From Polaribacter sp. HaHaR_3_91 (lineage in GTDB: Bacteria > Bacteroidota > Bacteroidia > Flavobacteriales > Flavobacteriaceae): DNA of 64,000 nt. Made by a program: the position numbers and the translations under genes. The notes beneath the pieces were generated by a model. It was not told the origin of the DNA and did no database searches. It was given only the letters and a program-made list of their open reading frames with translations. Positions 35,520-45,279 of this stretch are shown here, piece after piece (the stretch's first letter is position 1; each line of letters begins with the position of its first letter). The stretch is taken from the NCBI RefSeq assembly GCF_019278525.1, contig NZ_CP058986.1, positions 2,929,001-2,993,000 of the forward strand, read 5' to 3'.

Positions 35520-36254
35520 ATGGGATTACTTGGAATGATTTTGGCAGCTGTTTTAGTTGCAATATTACTAGCTTTTATTATAGTTAAATTTTTACCATTA
35601 AAACTAAGGTGGATTGCCTCTATATTACTTTTGGCATTAACCGCTTTTTTAGTTTCTAAAATATACTACGGTATTATGGAGCCAATTATTTTTAACAAAA
35701 CAAAAGTTGTTAAGTACAGCAAAGTTGTTGATAAATTAAAAATAATTAGAGATGCAGAAGTTAAACATTTTGAAGTAACAGGAACATACACTAAAGACAA
35801 AAATGCTTTATTGCAATTTATTGACACTGCTAGATTAGCTTTAACAGAAACAAAAACTGTTGTTGAAAAAGAAGATAGAGGTGGTGGAATTATTATTGAT
35901 GTAGAAAAAAAGAAAGTAGATACTATAGGTTACGAGCCAGTTTCTAAATACTTTAAAGGTAAAAACTACAAAGAGATGTTTAAAGTACCTGGTGTAGAAG
36001 GAAAAGAGTTTGATATTGAAGTAGGAACAGTAGAAAAAGTACCAGGAATGGTAGTACCAACATTCTATGTAAAAACAGATAAGAAAGACATTTTAAAAGG
36101 AATGAATGAATCTCTTTTAAAACAAGAATTAGAGCAAGTTGCAACAGACCAAATTAAAGGAGAATTTGTTTCTGTAGGTTCTTTAGATGAAGTTTCAACT
36201 GGTGGTAACTGGCCTCCTGCTTATGATAAAAAAGACCGTGATCAAGAAGAATAG
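35520..36254 (+). CDS. Conserved membrane protein of unknown function
   Basis: The 244-residue protein has two N-terminal membrane helices (LLGMILAAVLVAILLAFIIVKFL and RWIASILLLALTAFLVSKIYYGI). A mainly charged domain follows, with VVDKLKIIRDAEVKHFEVTGTYTKDKNALLQFID. That stretch recalls the start of pseudopilin-like domains, but no pilus genes are near. It is the first gene of an operon with DUF3822 and rsmD. I do not recognise a characterised family. Confidence 0.75.
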   Translation: MGLLGMILAAVLVAILLAFIIVKFLPLKLRWIASILLLALTAFLVSKIYYGIMEPIIFNKTKVVKYSKVVDKLKIIRDAEVKHFEVTGTYTKDKNALLQFIDTARLALTETKTVVEKEDRGGGIIIDVEKKKVDTIGYEPVSKYFKGKNYKEMFKVPGVEGKEFDIEVGTVEKVPGMVVPTFYVKTDKKDILKGMNESLLKQELEQVATDQIKGEFVSVGSLDEVSTGGNWPPAYDKKDRDQEE

Positions 36255-37059
36255 TAGAAATACTGTAACACACTCAAAAGATACAAAGTTATCCATTCAA
36301 TTTAATTTGGATGGATTTTCTTTTTGTATCATAAACAACACTACAAAAGAAACTAATTATTTTTCTGAATATGTTTTTAAAGAGAAACAATTAACTCCAG
36401 AGAATCTATTAAAAAAAATAGAAGAAATATTTAAAACAGATATACATTTACAAAAAGATTTTTCTTCTGTTTTAGTTATTCATCAAAACAATTTATTTTC
36501 ACTAGTACCTAATCAATATTTTTCTGAAGACGTACTTTCTGAATATCTTAACTTTAATATTAAAACATTGGCCACAGATTTTATTGCATATGATGATATA
36601 GAAACCATCAATGCAAAAAATGTATATGTGCCTTATGTAAATATTAATAATTACTTATTTCAAAATTTTGGAGAGTTTGAATACCAACATCATTTAACTA
36701 TTTTAATTGAAAAATTAATTTCAACTAATAATTCTGACGATAAAAAGGTATTTGTAAATGTTTCTAAAGAAAATTACGACATTGTTGTACTAGAAAATAA
36801 ACAATTGCAATTTTCCAATTCATTTAATTTTCAAACAAAAGAAGATTTTATCTATTATATCTTATTTACATTCGAACAATTAAAGTTAGATGTAGAGAAA
36901 ATAGGTTTATTTTTTACGGGAGATATTGAGCCAGAATCTGAAATTTACAAAATAACGTATCAATACATTAGAAATGTTTCCTTTTTAGAAAGCAACAACA
37001 AAATTTTTAATGAATTAGATGCTTCTAAACATTCTAATTATATACTTTTAAATTCATGA
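36223..37059 (+). CDS. DUF3822 family protein
   Basis: With the ATG at 36223 the protein has 278 residues (MIKKTVIKKN...LSIQFNLDGFSFCIINN), matching the usual start of DUF3822 proteins, which sit beside rsmD in Bacteroidota. The gene overlaps its upstream neighbour by 32 bp. The fold appears to be of the actin/hexokinase-like type (FVNVSKENYDIVVLEN..., GLFFTGDIEPESE), which is tentative. Its end overlaps rsmD by 4 bp. Confidence 0.75.
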   Translation: MIKKTVIKKNSRNTVTHSKDTKLSIQFNLDGFSFCIINNTTKETNYFSEYVFKEKQLTPENLLKKIEEIFKTDIHLQKDFSSVLVIHQNNLFSLVPNQYFSEDVLSEYLNFNIKTLATDFIAYDDIETINAKNVYVPYVNINNYLFQNFGEFEYQHHLTILIEKLISTNNSDDKKVFVNVSKENYDIVVLENKQLQFSNSFNFQTKEDFIYYILFTFEQLKLDVEKIGLFFTGDIEPESEIYKITYQYIRNVSFLESNNKIFNELDASKHSNYILLNS

Positions 37060-37595
37060 GAATAATTTCTGGAAAACACAAAAGTAGACGTTTATCAGCG
37101 CCTAAGAACTTACCTGTTCGCCCTACAACAGATATGGCAAAGGAATCGTTGTTTAACATTTTAAATAACACGTATTTCTTTGATAGTATTGCTGTAATAG
37201 ACCTTTTTTCTGGTACAGGAAACATTAGTTACGAATTTGGTTCTAGAGGAACAAAAGATATTTACGCTATAGATGCTCACTTTGGATGTATAAAATATAT
37301 CAACGAAACAGCTAAAGTTTTAGACTTACCAATAAATACTTTTAAAAGTGATGTTTACAAGTTTTTAGAAAAGACTTCTTTACAAGCAGATATTATTTTT
37401 GCTGACCCACCTTACGATTTTGAAGAAGAACAATTTTTAAAAATAGTAGATTTAGTTTTTACTAGAAAACTACTAAAGGAAGAAGGTGTTTTAATTGTTG
37501 AACACTCTAAACATACAGAACTTTCTAAACATGAAAACCACAGTTACGACAAGCGCTACGGAGGAAATGTATTTAGTTTCTTTGAAAACGAATAA
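37056..37595 (+). CDS. rsmD: 16S rRNA (guanine966-N2)-methyltransferase RsmD
   Basis: The 179-residue protein opens with RIISGKHKSRRL and RPTTDMAKESLFNIL, has the SAM-binding loop VIDLFSGTGNISYEFGSRG and the catalytic DPPY motif (FADPPYDF). It methylates G966 of 16S rRNA during 30S assembly. It is coupled to DUF3822 by a 4-bp overlap. Confidence 0.93.
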   Translation: MRIISGKHKSRRLSAPKNLPVRPTTDMAKESLFNILNNTYFFDSIAVIDLFSGTGNISYEFGSRGTKDIYAIDAHFGCIKYINETAKVLDLPINTFKSDVYKFLEKTSLQADIIFADPPYDFEEEQFLKIVDLVFTRKLLKEEGVLIVEHSKHTELSKHENHSYDKRYGGNVFSFFENE

Positions 37596-37621
37596 TTTTT
37601 ATCAATTAAAAGTTTACTCAT

Positions 37622-37653
37622 AAAAAAAACACGGCAAATGCCGTGTTTTTTTT
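37622..37653. terminator. Bidirectional terminator between rsmD and the moxR operon
   Basis: ACACGGCA-AA-TGCCGTGT, flanked by eight A and eight T, is a strong symmetrical terminator for both converging operons. Confidence 0.88.
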
Positions 37654-37675
37654 ATGTATGAAAAATATAATATAT

Positions 37676-38629
37676 CTATAATAGAGACTTTATAATATCT
37701 GCGACTGTAATTCCTTCTGCCTCTGCTTTGTAATTTTTTACAATTCTGTGCGATAAAATAGGGATTGCTACTGCTTTCACATTCTCGATATCCGGAGAAA
37801 ACTTTCCGTTTACAACTGCATGTGCTTTTGCTGCTAAGATTAAGTTTTGAGATGCTCTTGGTCCTGCACCCCAATCTAAGTAAGATTTTACTAAGTCTGT
37901 CGCTTCTTTAGATTTTGGTCTTGTTTTACCAACTAAACCAACTGCATATTCTATTACATTATCTGCAACAGGAATTTTACGTATTAGTTTTTGAATTTCA
38001 ACAATTTCTTCCGCCGAAAACAATGGATTTATAGTGGTGTTTTTATTACCTGTTGTACTTTTTACAACTGCTACCTCTTCTTCAAATGAAGGATATTCTA
38101 AATAAATAGAAAACATAAATCGATCTAATTGAGCTTCAGGTAAAGGATATGTCCCTTCTTGCTCAATTGGGTTTTGTGTTGCTAATACAAAGAATGGTAA
38201 GTCTAATTTATAATGATTCCCAGAAACCGTTACAGAACGCTCTTGCATTGCCTCTAATAAAGCTGCCTGCGTTTTTGGTGGAGTTCTGTTAATTTCATCA
38301 GCAAGAATAATATTAGAGAAAATAGGTCCTTTTATAAATTTAAAATGTCTGTTTTCATCTAAAATTTCACTCCCTAAAATGTCGGAAGGCATTAAATCTG
38401 GCGTAAACTGAATTCTTTTAAAACCTAATCCTAAAGCATCTGACACTGTATTTACTAACAAAGTTTTAGCCAAACCAGGTACACCAACTAATAATGAATG
38501 TCCCCCGCAAAAAATAGACAATAAAGTAAAATTAACAGCCTCATGCTGACCTATAATTACTTTACCTATTTCTGTTTTTAGCGCGTTGTATTTATCTACT
38601 AAATCCTTTACAGCTTTAACGTCAGACAT
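37676..38629 (-). CDS. MoxR-family AAA+ ATPase
   Basis: The 317-residue AAA_3 ATPase has Walker A GVPGLAKT (~47-54), Walker B IILADEINRTPPKTQAALLEAMQE, sensor 1 LATQNPIEQEGTYPLPEAQLDRF and the C-terminal lid with GAGPRASQNLILAAKAHA. MoxR proteins are chaperone-like and act with von Willebrand/BatA-type membrane proteins. Here it is the last gene of an operon of periplasmic folding factors, with a one-base overlap with the upstream gene. Confidence 0.92.
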   Translation of the reverse strand: MSDVKAVKDLVDKYNALKTEIGKVIIGQHEAVNFTLLSIFCGGHSLLVGVPGLAKTLLVNTVSDALGLGFKRIQFTPDLMPSDILGSEILDENRHFKFIKGPIFSNIILADEINRTPPKTQAALLEAMQERSVTVSGNHYKLDLPFFVLATQNPIEQEGTYPLPEAQLDRFMFSIYLEYPSFEEEVAVVKSTTGNKNTTINPLFSAEEIVEIQKLIRKIPVADNVIEYAVGLVGKTRPKSKEATDLVKSYLDWGAGPRASQNLILAAKAHAVVNGKFSPDIENVKAVAIPILSHRIVKNYKAEAEGITVADIIKSLL

Positions 38630-40011
38630 TATTTATTTACTGCTTTTTTCCAATTCTTATCAAACGTACATTTACTATGTGTAAGTCCGATGTTAATGTA
38701 AGTGTCTTTTATTTTTTCTTTAGACCATTTTGTAATAGTTTCTTCTTTCTTTTTTTGAAGTGCTAGTTGCTGTACTTTAACGTAATCATCAATAATATTT
38801 GCAACATGCGTATCTGTTCTACCTTTCATTAAAATGAATTTAAACATTTTATCTCCAGATCTTTCTTCATCATAAAAAGGGTCTGTCATTTCACCTTTTT
38901 TAAGATCACTTACTCTTGCATAAAAAGCAGGATCCATTCTTGTTAAATCGAATTTAGATTCTCCTGTGGATGGGTTAATAATAAGCCCGCCACTATTCCT
39001 TGTATCCTCGTCATCAGAATATTTTTTAACAGCTTCCTCAAAAGTTAAAGCTCCTTCTCTAATTTTTTGAACAATACTATCTGCTTTCACTTTAAGCTCA
39101 TTCATTTTAGAATCTGGAACTTCTGGTTGCATTAATATATGAGAAGCAACTCTTGTATTTCCTTTAACTGCATGCAATTGCATAATATGATAACCAAATT
39201 CAGATTTAAATGGTTTAGAAACCTGACCAATATCTAAAGTAAAAGCCATTTCTTTAAATTCTTTAATAAAAGCAGATTCTTTTGTCACTGTATACTCTCC
39301 TCCATTATTTGTAACTCCAGGATCATCTGAATTAATAATCGCTTTCATTCTAAAGTTAGATCCGTCTTCTATATCCTTTTTAATTTCTAATAACTTAGCA
39401 ATAACTCTTTCTGTTTCTTCTTTTGTAGGGACTGCTGTTAAAACTATTTGAGCCAATTCTATCTCTGCAGGAAACTGAGGTAATTCTCCTTTTTCTTTTA
39501 ATCCATTAAAATACAAACGAACTTCTTCTGGAGTAACATCTATTTTTTCTGTAATTTTTAATTGTTCTTTTTCAATTAAAAGATTTTCTGTTTGAACCGT
39601 AGTCAGTTCCTTTTTTAAATCTTCTAAATCATTAAAACCATAAGCTTTAATTACTTTGTCTATATTTCCGTATTGTTGTGTAAAGTACTGAATACTTCTA
39701 TCTACTTTATCAGAAATTTCAGCATCAGAAACTGTAACACTATCTACAACTGCGTGATGTGCCATTAATTTCTGCTGCATTAATTCTTCTAGCATTTCGC
39801 AGTCTGAAATTTGCACTTTCCCTTCGCTTCTTACCTCTACCTCTTGCTTAAATTTAGCAATATCAGAATCTAAAACTATGTTTTTACCAATAACAACGGC
39901 TACACCATCTATTTTCACCTTTTGTGCGGAAGTTTGCAGTCCTAAAAAGCATAAGAATAATGCAAAAATTGATGATTTAATATATTTTAAAATTGTTGTT
40001 CTGTGTTGCAT
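38629..40011 (-). CDS. SurA-like periplasmic peptidyl-prolyl isomerase
   Basis: The 460-residue protein has a signal peptide (MQHRTTILKYIKSSIFALFLCFLGLQTSAQ), a SurA_N chaperone region (~31-175) and two parvulin-type domains (~180-290 and ~290-400). Those domains contain FKSEFGYHIMQLHAVKG and VASHILMQPEVPD. It should assist folding of outer-membrane proteins. It overlaps the upstream lipoprotein gene by 35 bp, a compact operon arrangement. Confidence 0.9.
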   Translation of the reverse strand: MQHRTTILKYIKSSIFALFLCFLGLQTSAQKVKIDGVAVVIGKNIVLDSDIAKFKQEVEVRSEGKVQISDCEMLEELMQQKLMAHHAVVDSVTVSDAEISDKVDRSIQYFTQQYGNIDKVIKAYGFNDLEDLKKELTTVQTENLLIEKEQLKITEKIDVTPEEVRLYFNGLKEKGELPQFPAEIELAQIVLTAVPTKEETERVIAKLLEIKKDIEDGSNFRMKAIINSDDPGVTNNGGEYTVTKESAFIKEFKEMAFTLDIGQVSKPFKSEFGYHIMQLHAVKGNTRVASHILMQPEVPDSKMNELKVKADSIVQKIREGALTFEEAVKKYSDDEDTRNSGGLIINPSTGESKFDLTRMDPAFYARVSDLKKGEMTDPFYDEERSGDKMFKFILMKGRTDTHVANIIDDYVKVQQLALQKKKEETITKWSKEKIKDTYINIGLTHSKCTFDKNWKKAVNK

Positions 40012-40822
40012 CTTTTACTATTATTTTTTCTATCTCTCTTAATAATTCAATTTTACGTTTATGTAAAATCATTTGTTCTATGGTTGGTGTAATATAACTT
40101 AATGGCGCAATAGAATTACGCTCTAAAACATCGTTTATAGCCACCAAATATAAACCTATTGAGTCTTGTTTTTCGATGAATTTTGTTTTTTTTAACAGTT
40201 TTTCCTTGGAAAAAGGAAGTTTTAACAAAATGTTATCTAATTGCGTCCAAACAGAGTCGTTAAATTGATGTGATTTAAAACTCAACTCTTGTTTTTCTAA
40301 TTTTTCTAAATCAGTAATATCATCCGATTTAAAAAGCTTTAAAATATTCTTTTTATCTTTAATATTATTATCTACATGAAGATATCTTATTTTAACTAGC
40401 TCTTCATTTAATTTAAAATTCTCCATATTCAACATATAATATTCCGCTAATTCCTCTTCAGAAATAACAGTATCTAATTGTTGTTTTACAAGTTGTTCTT
40501 TAAAATTATTAATTAATAGACTTTCTTTATAATCTTTAACTAAATTGTCTATTTGATTTACCGTTTCTAGAGAAATATTATTCTTTGCTTTTTCTAGCAA
40601 AAGTCTTTTAATTGCCCAATTTTGAATATAGCTTTTTACCAACACTAAGCTATCTACATTACTTATATTTTTAGGTAACACATTTGCTAAGTCTTCTTTA
40701 AAAAGCTTTTCCGCATTAACAGAAGCCACAATTTCTGAGGTGTTAATTTCTTTTTCTTTCATTGTAAAAAATTCACAAGAAGAAAATAGCACTACACAAA
40801 ATAGGAAAACAATGTATTTCAT
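39977..40822 (-). CDS. SurA_N-like lipoprotein without a recognisable isomerase domain
   Basis: The 281-residue lipoprotein has the signal MKYIVFLFCVVLFSSCEFF, then an alpha-helical region (ASVNAEKLFKEDLANVLP...VKSYIQNWAIKRLLLEKA) like the N-terminal chaperone part of SurA/PpiD proteins. The C-terminal half lacks the parvulin signature HILI/GYH. It is likely a non-catalytic chaperone subunit of the same pathway. It lies between two isomerase genes, overlapping one and abutting the other. Confidence 0.78.
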   Translation of the reverse strand: MKYIVFLFCVVLFSSCEFFTMKEKEINTSEIVASVNAEKLFKEDLANVLPKNISNVDSLVLVKSYIQNWAIKRLLLEKAKNNISLETVNQIDNLVKDYKESLLINNFKEQLVKQQLDTVISEEELAEYYMLNMENFKLNEELVKIRYLHVDNNIKDKKNILKLFKSDDITDLEKLEKQELSFKSHQFNDSVWTQLDNILLKLPFSKEKLLKKTKFIEKQDSIGLYLVAINDVLERNSIAPLSYITPTIEQMILHKRKIELLREIEKIIVKDATQNNNFKIY

Positions 40823-42456
40823 TATTTATTTTCGTAAAATTTAATTAACTTTTTTAATTCCTTTTTACTCACTTTAACTTTACTTTTCTTTCTTAAATCT
40901 GCAATCCAATTTTCGTCTAAAAAGTTTTGATAATCATTAATCACCTGTCCTTTTATACTATCTAAATCGCTTGTTGCATAAGTATCCTTTTGGTTCTCAA
41001 AGAACTTTTGCAATCCAATTGAATCGTTAGAAGACTTTGTCCAGATTTTTTCTTGCATCAATTCAAAAAGCAACAAACCATCTTCATATTCTTTTAAAGT
41101 ATATGCATATTCTGGTTCTGTATAAATTAAATTCTCTTTATAATAGGTAAGAATTTGATCATCTTTAAACATTTCAAAAAGTTTAAAAACAGCTAAATGC
41201 CTTCTATTTCTAATATATTTTATAAAAGTTTCTTGTGTAATATTTTTATCATTTATACTAATAATTGTATTCTGTAATGAGTCTTTTGGAATTGCTCTTA
41301 GGTTTTTACGATCTAAAATCTTTTTAGCTTCATCATATTCTGTTATTGTGTACTCTTTTTTCAATTTATTTACAACTGCATCTTCAGACAACTGCATTCT
41401 AGAACTCTTTTTTATCTTTTCTTTTAATTCAACTTTCATTTCATCAAAAGATTTAATAGGATGTTTTTTTAACAATTGTACAATATGCCAACCAAACTGA
41501 CTTCTAAATGGTTTAGAGAAATCTGATACGTTTTCTAAAGCGAAGGCTGCATCATCAAATGATTTCACCATTCTTCCTGCTCCAAATTTACCTAGCTTAC
41601 CTCCATTATTTTTAGAACCCGGATCTTCTGAGTATTTTTTTGCTAAATCGTCAAAACGCTCTTTATTATTTAATTTAGCATAAATACTATCTATCTTCAC
41701 TTTACCAACAGCAGTGGTGTCTCTTATTAAAATATGTGCTGCTTCAATTTCTCCTTTAGATTCCTTTACATCATCAACTTGCATAATATGATATCCAAAT
41801 TGTGTTTTAAATGGCATAGAAATTTCACCAACCTTAGTAGCATACGCAGCAACCTCAAAAGGATACACCATATTAAAAGCAGAGAAATAGCCTAAATTAC
41901 CACCATTTCCTTTTCTTCCTGTTTTAGGATCGTCTTGTGCAGATCTATCTTCTGAATATTGTGCCGCTATTGCTTCAAACTGTTCACCTTTTATAATTCT
42001 TTCTCTTAGTTCTAAGATTTTATTATAAACCATTAAGGTATCTTTTGGTGATGCTTCTCTTGGCAATCTTATTAAAATATGCTTTGCCTTTACCTGATTT
42101 TTAGTTCTAAAATAAGCGTCTTTCACTAATTGATCTATAAAAGTAGTATCTTGTAAATAAGGTGCAGAAAGCTGATTTTTATAAGACTCCATTTCTCTTT
42201 TATAAGAAGGCAATGTATCTAAATTAATAGCATAAGCTTCATTTACTTTTAGCTTATAATTAATATATAAATCTAAATTTTTAGTAACACTTTTAGCCTC
42301 TTCATTATCTATAGCATCTAAATTTTTTTCATAGACTCTTTTAAATTCAGAAACAGTTGTTGTTTCACCATCAATTGTAATTAATGTTTTATCTTTCTTT
42401 TGTGAGAAGACAGACATTGATACACTTAAAACAAATAATAAAACTATTTTTTTCAT
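40822..42456 (-). CDS. Periplasmic peptidyl-prolyl isomerase with two parvulin domains
   Basis: The 544-residue protein has a signal peptide (MKKIVLLFVLSVSMSVFSQ) and two clear PpiC domains at ~120-230 and ~235-335. These show KAKHILIRLPRE...FKTQFGYHIMQVDDVK and AAHILIRDTTAV...FRSQFGWHIVQLLKK. The C-terminal ~200 residues are helical. It probably acts with the two following SurA-like proteins in outer-membrane protein biogenesis. Confidence 0.92.
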   Translation of the reverse strand: MKKIVLLFVLSVSMSVFSQKKDKTLITIDGETTTVSEFKRVYEKNLDAIDNEEAKSVTKNLDLYINYKLKVNEAYAINLDTLPSYKREMESYKNQLSAPYLQDTTFIDQLVKDAYFRTKNQVKAKHILIRLPREASPKDTLMVYNKILELRERIIKGEQFEAIAAQYSEDRSAQDDPKTGRKGNGGNLGYFSAFNMVYPFEVAAYATKVGEISMPFKTQFGYHIMQVDDVKESKGEIEAAHILIRDTTAVGKVKIDSIYAKLNNKERFDDLAKKYSEDPGSKNNGGKLGKFGAGRMVKSFDDAAFALENVSDFSKPFRSQFGWHIVQLLKKHPIKSFDEMKVELKEKIKKSSRMQLSEDAVVNKLKKEYTITEYDEAKKILDRKNLRAIPKDSLQNTIISINDKNITQETFIKYIRNRRHLAVFKLFEMFKDDQILTYYKENLIYTEPEYAYTLKEYEDGLLLFELMQEKIWTKSSNDSIGLQKFFENQKDTYATSDLDSIKGQVINDYQNFLDENWIADLRKKSKVKVSKKELKKLIKFYENK

Positions 42457-42467
42457 AAACTACTTAA

Positions 42468-42749
42468 TTATAATGATATGATTCCTTTAATTTTTTCAGC
42501 TTTTAAATAATAATAAATTACTTTATCTGAACTTTCTATCTTTAATACGATAGAAACGCTCACATATTTCCCCGTCTTAGATTTTTTTGTATTAATTACT
42601 GCCCCAGAATCGTTAAATAAATCTTCTACTTCTTGTACCTGATTACCATCTGTAGGTACAATAAATTTATACATATAATCTGCAGGAAACTTTGTAGTAT
42701 CGTCTAATTGGCTCTTTAACTTTTTATAAAATTCTTTTTTATCACTCAT
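42468..42749 (-). CDS. DUF493 (YbeD-like) family protein
   Basis: The 93-residue cytosolic protein matches DUF493: FPADYMYKFIVPTDGNQVQEVEDLF, then KTKKSKTGKYVSVSIVLKIESSDKVIYYYLKAEKIKGIISL-like ACT-type strands. Family function is unknown; an ACT-like regulatory fold is known for YbeD. It is the first gene of the isomerase operon, 11 bp upstream. Confidence 0.85.
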   Translation of the reverse strand: MSDKKEFYKKLKSQLDDTTKFPADYMYKFIVPTDGNQVQEVEDLFNDSGAVINTKKSKTGKYVSVSIVLKIESSDKVIYYYLKAEKIKGIISL

Positions 42750-42833
42750 AAAAATACTTTCTTAAATCTAAATTAATTATAAACAACAAGACACAAAATT
42801 ACGTTAAAAATTAGTTTTATAAAGAGATTCATT

Positions 42834-42841
42834 TATTTTTG
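42834..42841 (+). promoter_or_regulatory. -7 element of the AAA_28-recQ-fmt operon
   Basis: TATTTTTG fits TAnnTTTG and ends 4 nt before the ATG at 42846, so a leaderless transcript is likely. Confidence 0.45.
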
Positions 42842-42845
42842 TGAA

Positions 42846-43388
42846 ATGCAGCAAAAAATAGTCTTAATAGGTGGACCTGGAACAGGAAAAACTTCCGTTA
42901 TAAATGAATTAACAAATAGAGGGTATTTTTGTATGCCTGAAATTTCTAGAGAAGTAACCTTAGAAGCTCAAAAAAAAGGAATCGATCAACTGTTTTTAAC
43001 AGAACCTTTATTATTTAGCAAAATGCTTTTAGAAGGCAGAGAAAAACAATTTTTAGAAGCGAATAAAAGCGAGCAAAAACTAGTCTTTTTTGATAGAGGA
43101 ATTCCGGATGTTCATGCATATATGGATTATTTTAAAACCGACTATCCAGCAACATTTTTCGAAAAATGCAATCTTTATAAATACACTAAAATTTTTCATT
43201 TCTCTCCTTGGAAAGACATTCATATAACTGATAACGAGCGCTATGAATCTTTTGAAGAAACCACTGAAATAGACCGATTTTTAATGAAATCTTATACTGA
43301 TTTAGGGTACGCAATAATTAATGTTCCTTTTGGCTCTTTAAAAGAAAGAACAGATTTTGTTATAAATTCGCTTGCTTGCGAATTATGA
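42846..43388 (+). CDS. AAA_28 (NadR/TTD14-like) P-loop ATPase
   Basis: The 180-residue protein has Walker A GGPGTGKT at residues 9-16, then GYFCMPEISREV, and a Walker-B-like LVFFDRGIPDVHAYMDYF. This pattern is typical of AAA_28 proteins, which resemble nucleotide kinases. The substrate is unknown. The end overlaps recQ (ATGA). Confidence 0.83.
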   Translation: MQQKIVLIGGPGTGKTSVINELTNRGYFCMPEISREVTLEAQKKGIDQLFLTEPLLFSKMLLEGREKQFLEANKSEQKLVFFDRGIPDVHAYMDYFKTDYPATFFEKCNLYKYTKIFHFSPWKDIHITDNERYESFEETTEIDRFLMKSYTDLGYAIINVPFGSLKERTDFVINSLACEL

Positions 43389-45277
43389 TTTCGCCAAAAG
43401 AAATATTAAAAAAATATTGGTGCTTTTCTGAATTTAGACCCCAACAAGAAGAAATAATTACGGCATCTTTAGCACAAAAAGATGTAATTGCATTACTGCC
43501 AACAGGTGGAGGAAAATCTATCTGTTTTCAAATTCCGGCTTTAGCACAAGAAGGTGTCTGTTTAGTTATTTCTCCTTTAATTGCTTTAATGCAAGATCAG
43601 GTAGAAAACTTAACTCAAAAAGGAATAAAAGCAACAACCATTAAATCTGGTTCTACACAAGATGAAATGATAACATTGTTTGACAATGTTAAATTCGGAG
43701 GCATCAAATTCTTATATCTTTCTCCAGAAAGGTTGCAATCTTACTTTATTCAACAGAAAATAAAAGAATTAAACGTTAATTTAATTGCTATTGATGAAGC
43801 ACATTGTATTTCTGAATGGGGACATGATTTTAGACCCTCTTATAGAAACATCAATATATTAAGAGAATTAAAACCAGAAACTCCTTTTATCGCTTTAACA
43901 GCAACGGCAAACCAAAAAGTTCTTGGTGATATTGAAAAAAACCTTGAATTAAAAGAACCACAACTTTTTAAAAAATCTTTTTACCGAGAAAATTTAGCGT
44001 ATCAGATATTTACGATTGAAGATAAATTACAACGCTTACTTCAAATATTTACAAAAACGAAAACACCTGCAATTGTTTATGTCAATTCTAGAAAAAAAAC
44101 AGCTCAGATAGCCTCATTTTTAAATGCAAATAATTTTAAAAGTTCCTTTTACCACGCTGGATTATCATCCGTAGAAAAAAATATTTCTTTTGAAAATTGG
44201 ATGACAGAAAAAACACCCATTATAGTGGCTACAAATGCCTTCGGAATGGGAATTGACAAAGCAAACGTTGGTTTGGTTATTCATTTAGACTTGCCAACAA
44301 GCATCGAAAATTACGTACAAGAAACTGGTAGAGCAGGTAGAAGTGGTAAAAAATCGTTTGCCGTTTTATTGTATAACAAAAGTGATGTTTTATTATTTAA
44401 AGAACGCTTAGAAAAAAAATTATTAAGCATCTCTGAAATTAAAGAAATCCACAGAAAATTATATCAATATTTTAGAATTTCTTTAGGCGAATTAAGCGAA
44501 GAATCTTATTCTTTTAATCTTTTAGAGTTTTCTAAAAAGTATAATTATTCCGTATTAAAAGTAGATACTGCTCTTAAAATATTAGCTAATAACGGAATTA
44601 TAGAAATTAGCAATCAGTATAACAAAAAATCTACATTGCAGTTTATTGTGAACAGTAAAACGGTTTTAAATTATTTGGATAAAAATCCTATAATTAAAAA
44701 TTTTACCAACGCTATATTAAGAACCTATGCTGGTTTATTTGAGGAGGAAGTAAAAATTGATGAATTTTTTATCGCTAAAAAATCTGGTTTAACCACCAAT
44801 CTTGTTTTAGCAAATTTTGAACGTTTAGAAAAGGATAATATAATTGCTTACAAACCCATAAAAAATGATGCAGAACTCTTATTTTTAGTACCAAGGGAAG
44901 ATGATTATACTATAAATAGGTCTTCTAGAGAAATGAAGCAATTCATCCATCAGAAAAAACAAAAATCTGAAGATTTAATTGCTTTTGTAAATAACAATTC
45001 CGTTTGTAGAAGTAATCAAGTTTTAAGTTATTTTGATGAAATAAAAACCGAAAAATGTGGCATTTGTGATGTTTGTATTGCAGAAAACAGAAAGCCTACC
45101 AAAAATTTAGCATCAGAAATACTACTACTATTAAAAGAGCAACAAGTTTTATCATCCCAAGAAATTAGTGCTTCTTTAGTAGCAGATGAAAAAGACATTT
45201 TAATACATTTGCGACAACTATTAACAGATGATAAAATAAAAATCAATCATCAGAATAAATACCAATTAATCCACTAA
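43385..45277 (+). CDS. recQ: ATP-dependent DNA helicase RecQ
   Basis: From the ATG at 43385 the protein has 630 residues. It shows motif 0 FSEFRPQQEEII, Walker A ALLPTGGGKS, the DEAH box IAIDEAHCISEWGHDFRP, motif VI QETGRAGRSGK and a RecQ zinc-binding domain with four Cys, ending in EKCGICDVC. There is no HRDC domain, so this is the short RecQ type common in Bacteroidota. The ATG overlaps the upstream stop codon. A TTG 9 bp upstream is in frame but less likely. Confidence 0.95.
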   Translation: MISPKEILKKYWCFSEFRPQQEEIITASLAQKDVIALLPTGGGKSICFQIPALAQEGVCLVISPLIALMQDQVENLTQKGIKATTIKSGSTQDEMITLFDNVKFGGIKFLYLSPERLQSYFIQQKIKELNVNLIAIDEAHCISEWGHDFRPSYRNINILRELKPETPFIALTATANQKVLGDIEKNLELKEPQLFKKSFYRENLAYQIFTIEDKLQRLLQIFTKTKTPAIVYVNSRKKTAQIASFLNANNFKSSFYHAGLSSVEKNISFENWMTEKTPIIVATNAFGMGIDKANVGLVIHLDLPTSIENYVQETGRAGRSGKKSFAVLLYNKSDVLLFKERLEKKLLSISEIKEIHRKLYQYFRISLGELSEESYSFNLLEFSKKYNYSVLKVDTALKILANNGIIEISNQYNKKSTLQFIVNSKTVLNYLDKNPIIKNFTNAILRTYAGLFEEEVKIDEFFIAKKSGLTTNLVLANFERLEKDNIIAYKPIKNDAELLFLVPREDDYTINRSSREMKQFIHQKKQKSEDLIAFVNNNSVCRSNQVLSYFDEIKTEKCGICDVCIAENRKPTKNLASEILLLLKEQQVLSSQEISASLVADEKDILIHLRQLLTDDKIKINHQNKYQLIH

Positions 45278-45279
45278 TT

